Source of the DNA: Candidatus Marinamargulisbacteria bacterium SCGC AAA071-K20
GTDB lineage: Bacteria; Margulisbacteria; Marinamargulisbacteria; GCA-2716485; AAA071-K20
Length of the DNA: 24,140 nt
Reading direction: 5' to 3'
Assembly (NCBI GenBank): GCA_003265975.1
Contig: QFBU01000019.1
Location: 1-24,140, forward strand
The translations under genes and the position numbers were made by a program. Shown one piece after another: positions 7,183-14,249 of this stretch (the first letter of the stretch is position 1; each line of letters starts with the position of its first letter). A model generated the notes under the pieces. The model was not told the DNA's origin and ran no database searches. It was given only the letters and a program-made list of their open reading frames with translations.

Positions 7183-9858
7183 TCATACACAAAAAGGGTA
7201 GACTTTGTCAGGATCTACTCCTAAAGTTTTAATTGCTTTATCTACATCCTTATACGTTACTTCTCCTTGCTCAGCTAAAGCATACAGTGTAGCAATCACG
7301 GTACACTCAGCATCCACTTCAAAGAAACGACGTAATTTTTCTCTTGTTTCACTTCGACCAAACCCGTCAGTACCAAGAGTAGTTAAACCACCAGGTACCC
7401 AGGAATCAATTTGGTCAGGAACTATTTTCATGTTATCAGAAACAGCTATAAAGACCCCTTTTTCGTTTTCCAAAAGGGCCTCTACGTAACTCTTCTTTTT
7501 CTTTTTAGTAGGATTCAACATGTTCCATCTCTTAGCATTTAACGCATCGGAGCGAAGTTGTTTATAATTAGTTGCAGACCATACATCTGCAGAGACATTA
7601 AATTGTTTTTCCAAAATTTCTTGAGCTCTTAAGGCTTCACACATAATCGCGCCACTGCCTAATAGATGTGCCTTATGTTTGCCCTTACCACCTTTCTTAA
7701 AGCGATATAGCCCTTTTAAAATACCCTCTTCAACACCTTTTGGCATTTCAGGCATAGCATAATTTTCGTTTCCAACCGTGATGTAATAGAATACATTTTC
7801 ACCTTCAAAATACATACGACGAAGTCCATCTTGTACAATAACTGCAATTTCAAAATGGAATGCTGGGTCATAGGTAATAAGTGTAGGAATAGTACTGGCT
7901 AATAAATGACTATGACCATCTTGATGTTGAAGGCCTTCTCCATTAAGAGTTGTTCGTCCGGCAGTTCCACCCACTAAAAAACCTTTAGCTCTGATGTCTC
8001 CAGCTAACCAAATTAAGTCTCCAATGCGTTGAAATCCAAACATTGAGTAGTAGATGTAGAAAGGAATCATGTTTGTTCCATGCGTACTGTAAGCAGTCCC
8101 TGCAGAAATAAAAGAGCACATTGAACCACATTCATTGATACCTTCTTCTAATATCTGTCCATCTTTAGCTTCTTTGTAATAAAGAAGAGACTCACTGTCT
8201 ACAGGTTCATAAAGTTGCCCTTTTGAAGAATAAATTCCAATTTGTCTAAAAAGAGATTCCATTCCAAATGTCCGGGCTTCGTCAGGAATAATGGGAACTA
8301 TTCGTTGTCCCAATTCTTTATCTCTTAGTAACTTAGTTAGCATTCTAACAAAGGCCATCGTAGTAGACATTTCATTTTTTGATGCTGTAAAAAATTCTGA
8401 GAATGTTTCAAGCCCAGGCACATTTAGTTTTTCGTCTGTTACTTTTCGCTCAGGTAAAAACCCACCGAGCTCTTCACGTCTTTTCATTAAATACTTATGT
8501 TCTTTACTATTCTCTTTTGGCCTATAAAACGGTGCTTCAACAACTTCTTCGTCACTAATAGGAATATTTAATTTAGCTCTAAATTCGCGTAATTCTTTTT
8601 CATTCATTTTTTTCTGCTGATGAGAAATATTTTTACCTTCTCCAGCTTCACCTAAGCCATAACCTTTAACCGTTTTGGCCAATATAACAGTAGGTTGCCC
8701 TTTATGATCTACGGCAGATTTCAATGCCGAGTACACTTTAACGGGGTCATGTCCGCCTCTTAGCAATCCTTTTAATTGACTATCCGTCATTGTGCTAACA
8801 AGGTCTAATAATTCAGGATATTTTCCAAAGAAATGTTTTCTGAAATAACTTCCAGGCTCAACAACATATTTTTGATAATCCCCATCAACGGCTTCTTCCA
8901 TACGTTTAATTAACAGAGGAGCATGCTCTGAACTCAATAAAGGATCCCAATTTCGTCCCCAAATTACTTTAATGACATTCCACCCAGCACCATTGAAAAT
9001 GGCTTCCAATTCCTGAATCATCTTTCCATTTCCACGAACTGGACCATCTAAACGTTGTAAATTACAAATTATACAAAAGGTTAAGTTATCAAGTTTTTCA
9101 CGAGAAGCTAAAGTTAAAGCTCCTAATGTCTCTGGTTCGTCACATTCCCCATCTCCTACAAAACACCACACATTACTTTCATCATTTTTTAAAATGCCTC
9201 TAGCACTTAAATATCTATTAAACCGTGCTTGGTAAATAGACATAATGGGTCCAAGTCCCATAGATACAGTTGGGAACTGCCAGAAGTCTGGTAATAAATA
9301 AGGATGAGGATACGAAGACAAGCCCCCTCCTTCACTTAATTCTCTTCTAAAATTATGAAGATTTTTTCCAGTAAGGCGGCCTTCTAAATAAGCACGTGCA
9401 TAATTTCCAGGAGATACATGCCCCTGAAAATAAACTTGATCAGCATTAAAGCCATCTCCATTTCCTTTAAATATGTGGTTTTGAGCCACTTCTAATATCG
9501 TGGCACAAGAAGCAAATGAAGAAATATGGCCACCCAACCCGTCATCATTCCGATTGGCCTGAATAACCATAGCCATGGCATTCCATCTAATAATATCTTG
9601 TATCTCACCTTCTAAATCATAATCTCCTGGATAATCAGGGTCTCTGTGAGTTGGAATTGTATTTATATAAGGTGTATTTGCTTGAAATGGAACAGTAATG
9701 CCAGCATTCTGACATTTTTCTTGCAAGGCTTTCATTACAGAAGCAACATCTTCTGGCGCCTTATATTTAATAAGGTAGTCCATCGAGTCTAAGCAATATT
9801 CTTGCTCTCCTGTATGTTTACCCTCGTTACTGGATTTTTTTTTACTTTTATTTATCAT
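7183..9858 (-). CDS. aceE: Pyruvate dehydrogenase E1, homodimeric type
   Basis: AceE (891 aa, close to the 887 of E. coli) decarboxylates pyruvate using thiamine diphosphate and acetylates the lipoyl arm of AceF. The ThDP motif starts GDGECDEPETLGAL near residue 237 and runs on to CNLQRLDGPV. Other strong family blocks are GHISSFASCATI, GHVSPGNYARAYLEGR, GRTTLNGEGLQHQDGHSHLL and TDGFGRSETREKLR. The first 25 residues are Lys/Ser-rich and probably disordered. A run of five Lys (NPTKKKKKSY) comes from an A-rich stretch at about 7485-7505, but the frame is intact through it. The ATG has AGAGG at good spacing and its own promoter. This single-chain E1 type is common in Proteobacteria but also occurs elsewhere. 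Confidence 0.97.
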   Translation of the reverse strand: MINKSKKKSSNEGKHTGEQEYCLDSMDYLIKYKAPEDVASVMKALQEKCQNAGITVPFQANTPYINTIPTHRDPDYPGDYDLEGEIQDIIRWNAMAMVIQANRNDDGLGGHISSFASCATILEVAQNHIFKGNGDGFNADQVYFQGHVSPGNYARAYLEGRLTGKNLHNFRRELSEGGGLSSYPHPYLLPDFWQFPTVSMGLGPIMSIYQARFNRYLSARGILKNDESNVWCFVGDGECDEPETLGALTLASREKLDNLTFCIICNLQRLDGPVRGNGKMIQELEAIFNGAGWNVIKVIWGRNWDPLLSSEHAPLLIKRMEEAVDGDYQKYVVEPGSYFRKHFFGKYPELLDLVSTMTDSQLKGLLRGGHDPVKVYSALKSAVDHKGQPTVILAKTVKGYGLGEAGEGKNISHQQKKMNEKELREFRAKLNIPISDEEVVEAPFYRPKENSKEHKYLMKRREELGGFLPERKVTDEKLNVPGLETFSEFFTASKNEMSTTMAFVRMLTKLLRDKELGQRIVPIIPDEARTFGMESLFRQIGIYSSKGQLYEPVDSESLLYYKEAKDGQILEEGINECGSMCSFISAGTAYSTHGTNMIPFYIYYSMFGFQRIGDLIWLAGDIRAKGFLVGGTAGRTTLNGEGLQHQDGHSHLLASTIPTLITYDPAFHFEIAVIVQDGLRRMYFEGENVFYYITVGNENYAMPEMPKGVEEGILKGLYRFKKGGKGKHKAHLLGSGAIMCEALRAQEILEKQFNVSADVWSATNYKQLRSDALNAKRWNMLNPTKKKKKSYVEALLENEKGVFIAVSDNMKIVPDQIDSWVPGGLTTLGTDGFGRSETREKLRRFFEVDAECTVIATLYALAEQGEVTYKDVDKAIKTLGVDPDKVYPFCV

Positions 9859-9873
9859 ATGAAACCTCTATAC

Positions 9874-9902
9874 ATTGTAAAAACAACCGCAAAATTTTGC
9901 AA
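9874..9902 (-). promoter_or_regulatory. Promoter of aceE-aceF-lpd
   Basis: On the minus strand TTGCAA (9897-9902) and TACAAT (9874-9879) are exactly 17 bp apart. Transcription would start about 10 nt before the AGAGG ribosome-binding site and ATG, giving a short leader. A 12-bp palindrome lies across the -35 box and spacer. Confidence 0.6.
9889..9900. promoter_or_regulatory. Palindrome GCAAAATTTTGC in the aceE promoter
   Basis: A perfect 12-bp palindrome overlapping the -35 box and the upstream half of the promoter spacer. This is a typical place for a repressor site. It does not match the E. coli PdhR box, and AT-rich sequence makes such palindromes easier to find by chance. Confidence 0.35.
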
Positions 9903-9916
9903 CAAAACTTTAATAC

Positions 9917-9949
9917 GTGAACCCCATTGGTAGGCAGGCAGGGGATCAC
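9917..9949. repeat. Imperfect inverted repeat between lplA and aceE
   Basis: GTGAACCCC and GGGGATCAC are 9-bp arms with one A:A mismatch, separated by 15 bp. They form an unusually GC-rich island in AT-rich surroundings. No T-run follows on either strand, so it does not look like a classical terminator. It could be an operator or an RNA structure ahead of aceE; the sequence does not decide. Confidence 0.4.
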
Positions 9950-9976
9950 AAGACAACCATAACAGATACATAATAT

Positions 9977-10675
9977 TTATGACAACAAGTTGTTAGACAT
10001 AAATTTTAGCTCATTTAGGTCAAGGTAATGGTTAATCTGAAACGACTCACCTATACACTTAATTATATTATCTTTCTTAATCAGAATATTTGACACAAAA
10101 TCATGATGAGATCGCATCAAACGGTAATCTGGAGACTTACTTGGATACTTCAAAAACTCTGAAATTTTAGTTAAGTTAAAATCATATAAAATTGTACCAT
10201 GAAACAAAAACGTATTTCTTTTGCGCTTCTGAGCATTTCCTGAAAACTTTTTATCTTTTACCGTCAGGTCAGTAAATCCCTTAACAGAAACATCAATCCC
10301 CAAAGTATTAAATCCTTTTTTTAAAGACTCCATTACAAATGAGTTAGTCTTGGTAATGTCTTTAGTCTTCTCATCAATAGTGTGAATTAAGGCATAATTT
10401 AAGCAGCCAGGACCTTGAAGTACAGTGCCCCCGCCACTACATCTTTTTAAAATTGGAATTTTTTTTTCACTACATTTTTCAAAAAAGGTTTCCGAATCGG
10501 ACTTATTACTACTCCCAAGAACCACAAAATAACTGGGCGATTCCCAAAACCTGAGTAGATTAACTGTTTGTGTCGAGTCATCAAAATAATTTAGAAGGTC
10601 TTCTTCAAATTTCAAATTTTCTTCAGGTGTTTCAAAGGTATGATCAATAATGCCTGACAACTCTTTCTTTTTCAT
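9977..10675 (-). CDS. lplA: Lipoate-protein ligase A family protein
   Basis: A 232-aa member of the LplA/LipB/biotin-ligase fold family, which activates lipoate with ATP and attaches it to lipoyl-domain lysines. Motifs: KRCSGGGTVLQGPGCLNYAL (near residues 78-97) is the lipoate-binding loop, KKFSGNAQKR carries the catalytic Lys region, and FHGTILYDF follows. It lacks the extra C-terminal accessory domain of E. coli LplA (338 aa), so it may need a partner protein or could instead be an octanoyl/lipoyl transferase of the LipM/LipL type. I chose the ATG at 10675; a TTG six codons upstream is in frame, but the promoter appears to end just before the ATG. It precedes aceE on the same strand, which fits lipoylation of AceF. 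Confidence 0.85.
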   Translation of the reverse strand: MKKKELSGIIDHTFETPEENLKFEEDLLNYFDDSTQTVNLLRFWESPSYFVVLGSSNKSDSETFFEKCSEKKIPILKRCSGGGTVLQGPGCLNYALIHTIDEKTKDITKTNSFVMESLKKGFNTLGIDVSVKGFTDLTVKDKKFSGNAQKRKRNTFLFHGTILYDFNLTKISEFLKYPSKSPDYRLMRSHHDFVSNILIKKDNIIKCIGESFQINHYLDLNELKFMSNNLLS

Positions 10676-10682
10676 AACAAAT

Positions 10683-10712
10683 AAACTAAACAATAAAGTT
10701 GATTATTGTCAA
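10683..10712 (-). promoter_or_regulatory. Promoter of lplA with an overlapping inverted repeat
   Basis: On the minus strand a perfect TTGACA (10707-10712) is followed 18 bp later by TAGTTT (10683-10688), a weak -10 box that ends 7 nt before the ATG. This would give a leaderless or nearly leaderless message, and there is no Shine-Dalgarno sequence. ACAATAA and TTATTGT (10690-10709) are perfect 7-bp inverted arms around a 6-bp centre lying in the promoter spacer, a possible operator. Confidence 0.4.
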
Positions 10713-10812
10713 AGTTAAACACCTAACTTATTATTAAAGAGTAAATCCAAATGATAAAAATGGTTTCCGGTCCTTCCCCCGTAAATTAGACTTACAACTA
10801 AGGAGTATTAAA

Positions 10813-11388
10813 ATGTCAGTATCAAGGGTTGAAACACCACATATATCTCAATCTCAAGGCTCTCAGAAAAAACCTCGTCACTCTCGTTGGAACTCAGTTC
10901 GAACAGCATCAAGTATGGGTGTACTAAAGTCACCACGAGCATCATTTTCACCCCATGATATTAAAGCAGTAAACGTTACTCAAGTTGACCCACCCAGCGC
11001 GCCTACTCCAAATAAAAGCAACAAAGGCAACTCTTTACTTAATTACATTTTTCATAGCAATACTTGGGCTGCAAAAACTATTAGAAGTTTAATTCCGGCC
11101 TACCTTTTAAAACAAGGAAAAGAAGAAGAGACGGCATCTATTAAGCAGCATAAAGTCGCTAGTGTATCACCAAGTTCAAGACAAGCTCCAATAGAATATC
11201 TTCCTGGAAACTCAATAGGAATTGTTTACCGATACCCTAAAGAGTATTCAATTAACGAAGCAAAACGAGTAGAACAAAATAACCTTTTAAAACAGTTAGC
11301 TGCCTTTAGAAAAGAAGAATGTGAAAAAAGTGTTAGGCACAATGAAGCACTAATGTTTCAAATGAGAGCAAATAGAGCTGCAGCTTAA
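10813..11388 (+). CDS. Unknown basic, largely disordered protein
   Basis: I do not recognise this 191-aa protein. Residues 1-70 are rich in Ser, Pro, Lys and Arg and look disordered (HSRWNSVRTASS, KSPRASFSPHD, PPSAPTPNKSNK). Residues about 73-100 (SLLNYIFHSNTWAAKTIRSL) could form an amphipathic helix that touches a membrane or partner. Residues 126-145 are more ordered (IEYLPGNSIGIVYRYPKEY), and the last 45 residues form a charged helix ending in AAA. There is no signal peptide. The ATG has a very good ribosome-binding site, AAGGAGT, so it is probably well translated. It is divergent from lplA and lies upstream of galE with its own stop well before it. Confidence 0.75.
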   Translation: MSVSRVETPHISQSQGSQKKPRHSRWNSVRTASSMGVLKSPRASFSPHDIKAVNVTQVDPPSAPTPNKSNKGNSLLNYIFHSNTWAAKTIRSLIPAYLLKQGKEEETASIKQHKVASVSPSSRQAPIEYLPGNSIGIVYRYPKEYSINEAKRVEQNNLLKQLAAFRKEECEKSVRHNEALMFQMRANRAAA

Positions 11389-11403
11389 AATCAATCCATT
11401 TTT

Positions 11404-11432
11404 TTGCTAAATATAAGATCCTAGGATAAAAT
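11404..11432 (+). promoter_or_regulatory. Promoter of galE, apparently leaderless
   Basis: TTGCTA (11404-11409) and TAAAAT (11427-11432) are exactly 17 bp apart, and the galE ATG begins 7 nt after the end of the -10 box, where transcription should start. No Shine-Dalgarno site lies at usable spacing. The 10-bp palindrome ATCCTAGGAT (11418-11427) lies in the spacer and could be an operator. Confidence 0.5.
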
Positions 11433-11438
11433 TACTAA

Positions 11439-12425
11439 ATGCAAAATATTTTAATTACCGGAGGAGCCGGTTATATTGGTAGCGCTTGCTTAAGATGGAT
11501 GTTAAATAAAGGGTATAATGTCTACGCTTTCGACAATTTATCTGAAGGAAATAAAGCCGCCATACCTGACGCTGAGAGTCGATTAATTATAGGCAACATT
11601 CTAGATTTCGACTTACTCGTTTCCACCTTAAAAGAAAAAAAAATTGACGCGGTTATGCACTTTGCTGCAGCCGTTTCTGTACCAGAATCAATTAATGATC
11701 CAGAATTTTATTGGAGAACTAATGTAAGCGGTACTAAAACTGTGCTTGATGCAATGGTAGCTACGAACGTTAAAAAATTAGTTTTTTCCAGTACCGCAGC
11801 CACATATAGTTTCGAGAGCCCCATGCCTCTCCAATTTGACAGTGCTCAAGCGCCAACAGTGCCATACGGAGTTACAAAGTTAGCATGTGAGTCGATTATT
11901 AAAGATTATGCAAAAACTTATGAAATAGGATGCTCAATAATGCGTTATTTTAATGCGGCAGGAGCAGACCCTAGCGGTCAGTTTGGCGAATCAAGAAAAA
12001 AGGAAAGCCACTTAATTCCTTTAGTACTTTTAACAGCTCTTGGTAAACGTGACACGATTTATGTATTCGGAACTGATTGGGAAACACCTGATCAAACTTG
12101 TATAAGAGATTTTGTCCATGTTGACGACATTTCTAATGCGCATGAATTATCGCTTAACCATATAAAACCTCATAAAGTCGATGCTTATAACATTGGTCTC
12201 GGAAAAGGCGTTTCTGTAAGAGAAATAATAACTATTTCAGAATCCATCATAGGAAAAAAAATCAATTCAATAGACAAACCTAGACGAGCTGGTGATCCAG
12301 GAATACTATACACCAATCCACAAAAGCTGAAAGATGAGTTAGGTTGGGCTCCAAAATACAACTCTATTGAAGAAATCATTAAATCTGCTTGGAATTGGCA
12401 TAAGAGCCATCCAAACGGTTACTAA
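11439..12425 (+). CDS. galE: UDP-glucose 4-epimerase
   Basis: A 328-aa extended short-chain dehydrogenase that interconverts UDP-glucose and UDP-galactose (or the N-acetyl forms) with bound NAD. The Rossmann motif is GGAGYIGS (residues 8-15). FSSTAATY carries the catalytic Ser/Thr, and Tyr143 and Lys147 (YGVTK) are the catalytic pair. RYFNAAGADPSGQFGE and FGTDWETPDQTCIRDFVHVD are the GalE-specific substrate and C-terminal motifs. The length is usual. It supplies sugar nucleotides for cell-surface polysaccharide; a glycosyltransferase gene lies about 8 kb away. Substrate preference cannot be read from the sequence. Confidence 0.95.
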   Translation: MQNILITGGAGYIGSACLRWMLNKGYNVYAFDNLSEGNKAAIPDAESRLIIGNILDFDLLVSTLKEKKIDAVMHFAAAVSVPESINDPEFYWRTNVSGTKTVLDAMVATNVKKLVFSSTAATYSFESPMPLQFDSAQAPTVPYGVTKLACESIIKDYAKTYEIGCSIMRYFNAAGADPSGQFGESRKKESHLIPLVLLTALGKRDTIYVFGTDWETPDQTCIRDFVHVDDISNAHELSLNHIKPHKVDAYNIGLGKGVSVREIITISESIIGKKINSIDKPRRAGDPGILYTNPQKLKDELGWAPKYNSIEEIIKSAWNWHKSHPNGY

Positions 12426-12436
12426 GCCCCCTATTC

Positions 12437-12465
12437 TTTACTAACTAAGGCCAACCTGAGATAAT
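12437..12465 (+). promoter_or_regulatory. Promoter of the two-TM gene and tat cluster
   Basis: TTTACT (12437-12442) and GATAAT (12460-12465) are 17 bp apart; the ATG at 12473 begins 8 nt after the -10 box. No Shine-Dalgarno site is visible. It fits the leaderless pattern seen at galE, but both boxes are imperfect. Confidence 0.35.
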
Positions 12466-12472
12466 ACTCCAC

Positions 12473-13078
12473 ATGGTAAAAAAAATATTTACAACTATTA
12501 AGAACTTACATTGGTTACTACAACTACTCATTTTAGGGTCTGTTTTGTCATTACTTAAAATCCCTTCTGTTTCAAATTATCAATCGATAATACTCACTTT
12601 CTCAGGAGGATTAATTATCGGTTTACTTGCGGCATTTCTGTTTAATAAAAAAGGGGTTTCGACATCTCAATCAAGTGAATTTGAAAAGCATCAAGAATCT
12701 CTAAAAAATATTCAGAAACTTATGGACGAATTATCTAAAAAAACGCCCATTACTAATAATACGTCCTCCACTATAACTAAAGACGCACCACCCGTTTCAC
12801 CCGTACCTCATTGCGCAATTATTATGCAAGGTCAGTCCGTTGAAGGCTACGTTATTCCCTACAATATCGAAGGTGAAAATGTATATCAATCAAGCTCAAA
12901 ACAAGGACTAGCATTCAGACACGCCCTCAGGGTTTTAAAACAACGAGGACATAACTTCAACGTGTTGAAACCACGTGGGACCTTAGGTAATTACATCTCA
13001 AAAGATCGAATTCAACAATCAAAATTTGACCCACTAAACCAACTTGAATTCCCCGTTAATCTTATGAGTAACAATTAA
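12473..13078 (+). CDS. Unknown membrane-anchored protein upstream of tatC
   Basis: I do not recognise this 201-aa protein. Residues 13-30 and 38-58 are two hydrophobic helices that form a hairpin in the membrane. Residues 67-90 look like a coiled coil (EFEKHQESLKNIQKLMDELS), followed by a Thr/Ser/Pro-rich linker (91-112). A compact C-terminal domain (about 113-201) includes HCAIIMQGQSVEGYVIPYN, a helix GLAFRHALRVLKQRGHNF, and many basic and aromatic residues. With two TM helices both ends are probably on the same side, and the positive-inside rule (MVKK, FNKKG) favours the cytoplasm. It lies 17 nt before tatC on the same strand and probably shares its transcript. A link to export is suggested only by position. 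Confidence 0.8.
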   Translation: MVKKIFTTIKNLHWLLQLLILGSVLSLLKIPSVSNYQSIILTFSGGLIIGLLAAFLFNKKGVSTSQSSEFEKHQESLKNIQKLMDELSKKTPITNNTSSTITKDAPPVSPVPHCAIIMQGQSVEGYVIPYNIEGENVYQSSSKQGLAFRHALRVLKQRGHNFNVLKPRGTLGNYISKDRIQQSKFDPLNQLEFPVNLMSNN

Positions 13079-13095
13079 TCAATTAAATTAAAACT

Positions 13096-13839
13096 GTGGT
13101 AAAAACACGCAAAAAAATCACTTTAATCGATCATATTAGAGAATTAAGAAAAAGATTAGTTATCTCAATGATTTGTCTTTGTATCACATCAGTTATCGGT
13201 TTCTATTTATTTGATCCCATTATAAATTTCCTAGCCAAGCCCTATTTAGAAATTCCATCATCATTAAATCAAAAATTAATTATCACTTCTTTATTTGAAG
13301 GATTTAGTACAAAATTTAAACTTTCATTAGTTTTAGGTGCTGTCTTGGCACTACCCTGTTTTTTGTATCAACTATTAAGATTTGTCCTACCCGGTTTAAA
13401 AACTAAAGAAAAAACAATTATATCTATATCCTTAGTATCTGGAACAATACTAGCGGGACTAAGTTTATACCTAAGTTATTTTAAATTACTCCCCTTCTCT
13501 ATAGCTTTCTTAACAAGCGCTCAATTTATTCCAAGCCAAATAGGACTTCTTTTAAATTATCAAAAAAGCATCTTTTTTGTATTTAACATGATGATATACA
13601 GCATGATTCTATTTCAATTTCCAATTATTCTAGAATTACTACTCTATTTAAATGTTATAAGAAGAAAATCTTTACTTAAGGCAAGTAGATATATATTCGT
13701 AGGAATTTTTGTATTTACAGCACTTATAACACCTCCCGACGTAATAACTCAAATAGGACTAGCCCTCCCGTTAATATCGCTTTACTTTCTAACTATTTTA
13801 ATTGCAAAAATATTTAAGTTTGGAGAAGGACATGTTTGA
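13096..13839 (+). CDS. tatC: Sec-independent (twin-arginine) translocase subunit TatC
   Basis: TatC (247 aa) is the polytopic inner-membrane receptor that recognises twin-arginine signal peptides and, with TatB and TatA, exports folded proteins. The N-terminal cytoplasmic signature is LIDHIRELRKRL, with the conserved Glu. FVLPGLKTKEK after the second TM carries the conserved Pro and Glu of the first cytoplasmic loop. FQFPIILELL and FTALITPPD match later family blocks, and six hydrophobic segments can be counted. The start is GTG; no Shine-Dalgarno site precedes it. The last codons overlap the start of tatB by 8 nt. The order tatC-tatB-tatA is the reverse of the common tatABC. Confidence 0.94.
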   Translation: MVKTRKKITLIDHIRELRKRLVISMICLCITSVIGFYLFDPIINFLAKPYLEIPSSLNQKLIITSLFEGFSTKFKLSLVLGAVLALPCFLYQLLRFVLPGLKTKEKTIISISLVSGTILAGLSLYLSYFKLLPFSIAFLTSAQFIPSQIGLLLNYQKSIFFVFNMMIYSMILFQFPIILELLLYLNVIRRKSLLKASRYIFVGIFVFTALITPPDVITQIGLALPLISLYFLTILIAKIFKFGEGHV

Positions 13840-14017
13840 TTTTGGCTTTTTTGAAGGTGTATTAATTTTATTTCTCTTAATTATTGTAATCAAGCCTGAG
13901 GACATACCAAAAGTATTTCATAAACTAGGATCTTTATACTCACAGTGTCTTAGAGTATTTTATCAAATTCAAAATGAGTTTGAGGAATTAGCCTCAATTA
14001 ATAAAAAAGAGAAATAG
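13832..14017 (+). CDS. tatB: Tat translocase subunit TatB-like
   Basis: A 61-aa single-span protein of the TatA/B family. The N-terminal TM (about 7-22) is followed by a short Pro hinge (KPEDIPKV) and an amphipathic cytoplasmic helix (FHKLGSLYSQCLRVFYQIQN). Glu8 in the TM and the PEDIP hinge point to TatB rather than TatA, which here is encoded just downstream. It is shorter than typical TatB because the C-terminal tail is missing. The ATG at 13832 is chosen because GGAG lies 6 nt upstream and the TM begins there; an in-frame TTG at 13802 would add ten hydrophilic residues. It overlaps the end of tatC by 8 nt. Confidence 0.82.
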   Translation: MFDFGFFEGVLILFLLIIVIKPEDIPKVFHKLGSLYSQCLRVFYQIQNEFEELASINKKEK

Positions 14018-14045
14018 TGACCACGGGCGTTTTTCAGTGTAATAT
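14017..14045 (+). promoter_or_regulatory. Possible promoter of tatA
   Basis: GTGACC (14017-14022) and TAATAT (14040-14045) are 17 bp apart, and the tatA ATG begins 7 nt after the -10 box. There is no Shine-Dalgarno site. This would allow tatA to be made separately from tatC and tatB, in line with its usual higher abundance. Confidence 0.35.
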
Positions 14046-14051
14046 AGTCCT

Positions 14052-14228
14052 ATGTTTGGATCTACAGAACTTATTGTAATAGGATTAATTGTTTTCGTTC
14101 TTTTCGGAGCAGCAGCTATTCCCAAATTTGCTAAATCCATTGGACAAGCAAAAGGTGAATTCGAAAAAGGCCTTAAAGACGGTAAAAAGAAAGACTCTAA
14201 AGAAAAATTAGAGTCTAAAGAATCCTAA
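14052..14228 (+). CDS. tatA: Tat translocase pore-forming subunit TatA, very short
   Basis: A 58-aa TatA, easily missed because of its size. TatA oligomers form the transport path of the twin-arginine system. Residues 6-19 are the TM (ELIVIGLIVFVLFG) with a polar Glu6 near its start. The FG hinge (Phe18-Gly19) is followed by AAAIPKFAKSIGQAKGEFEK, the family's amphipathic helix in which the usual Phe-x-x-G pattern is present. The tail is Lys/Asp/Ser/Glu-rich and ends KESKES-like. It starts 34 nt after tatB. The final codons double as a hairpin that terminates the convergent gmk-rpoZ-coaBC transcript. It is shorter than E. coli TatA (89 aa) but has the essential parts. Confidence 0.85.
   Translation: MFGSTELIVIGLIVFVLFGAAAIPKFAKSIGQAKGEFEKGLKDGKKKDSKEKLESKES
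14182..14216 (-). terminator. Rho-independent terminator of gmk-rpoZ-coaBC inside tatA
   Basis: Read on the minus strand, AGACTCTAA and TTAGAGTCT form a perfect 9-bp stem with a 7-nt T-rich loop, followed by TTCTTTTTA. It lies about 34 nt after the coaBC stop and so suits that operon. The same bases encode the tail of tatA on the other strand. On the plus strand no T-run follows the stem. Confidence 0.65.
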
Positions 14229-14249
14229 AAAAACTTCACTTTCATAAGA

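Noticed and set aside
7480..7510. A-rich run encoding five Lys in aceE, considered as a frameshift or slippage site
   Set aside because: The reading frame and conserved motifs continue unbroken on both sides, and the run is interrupted by G.
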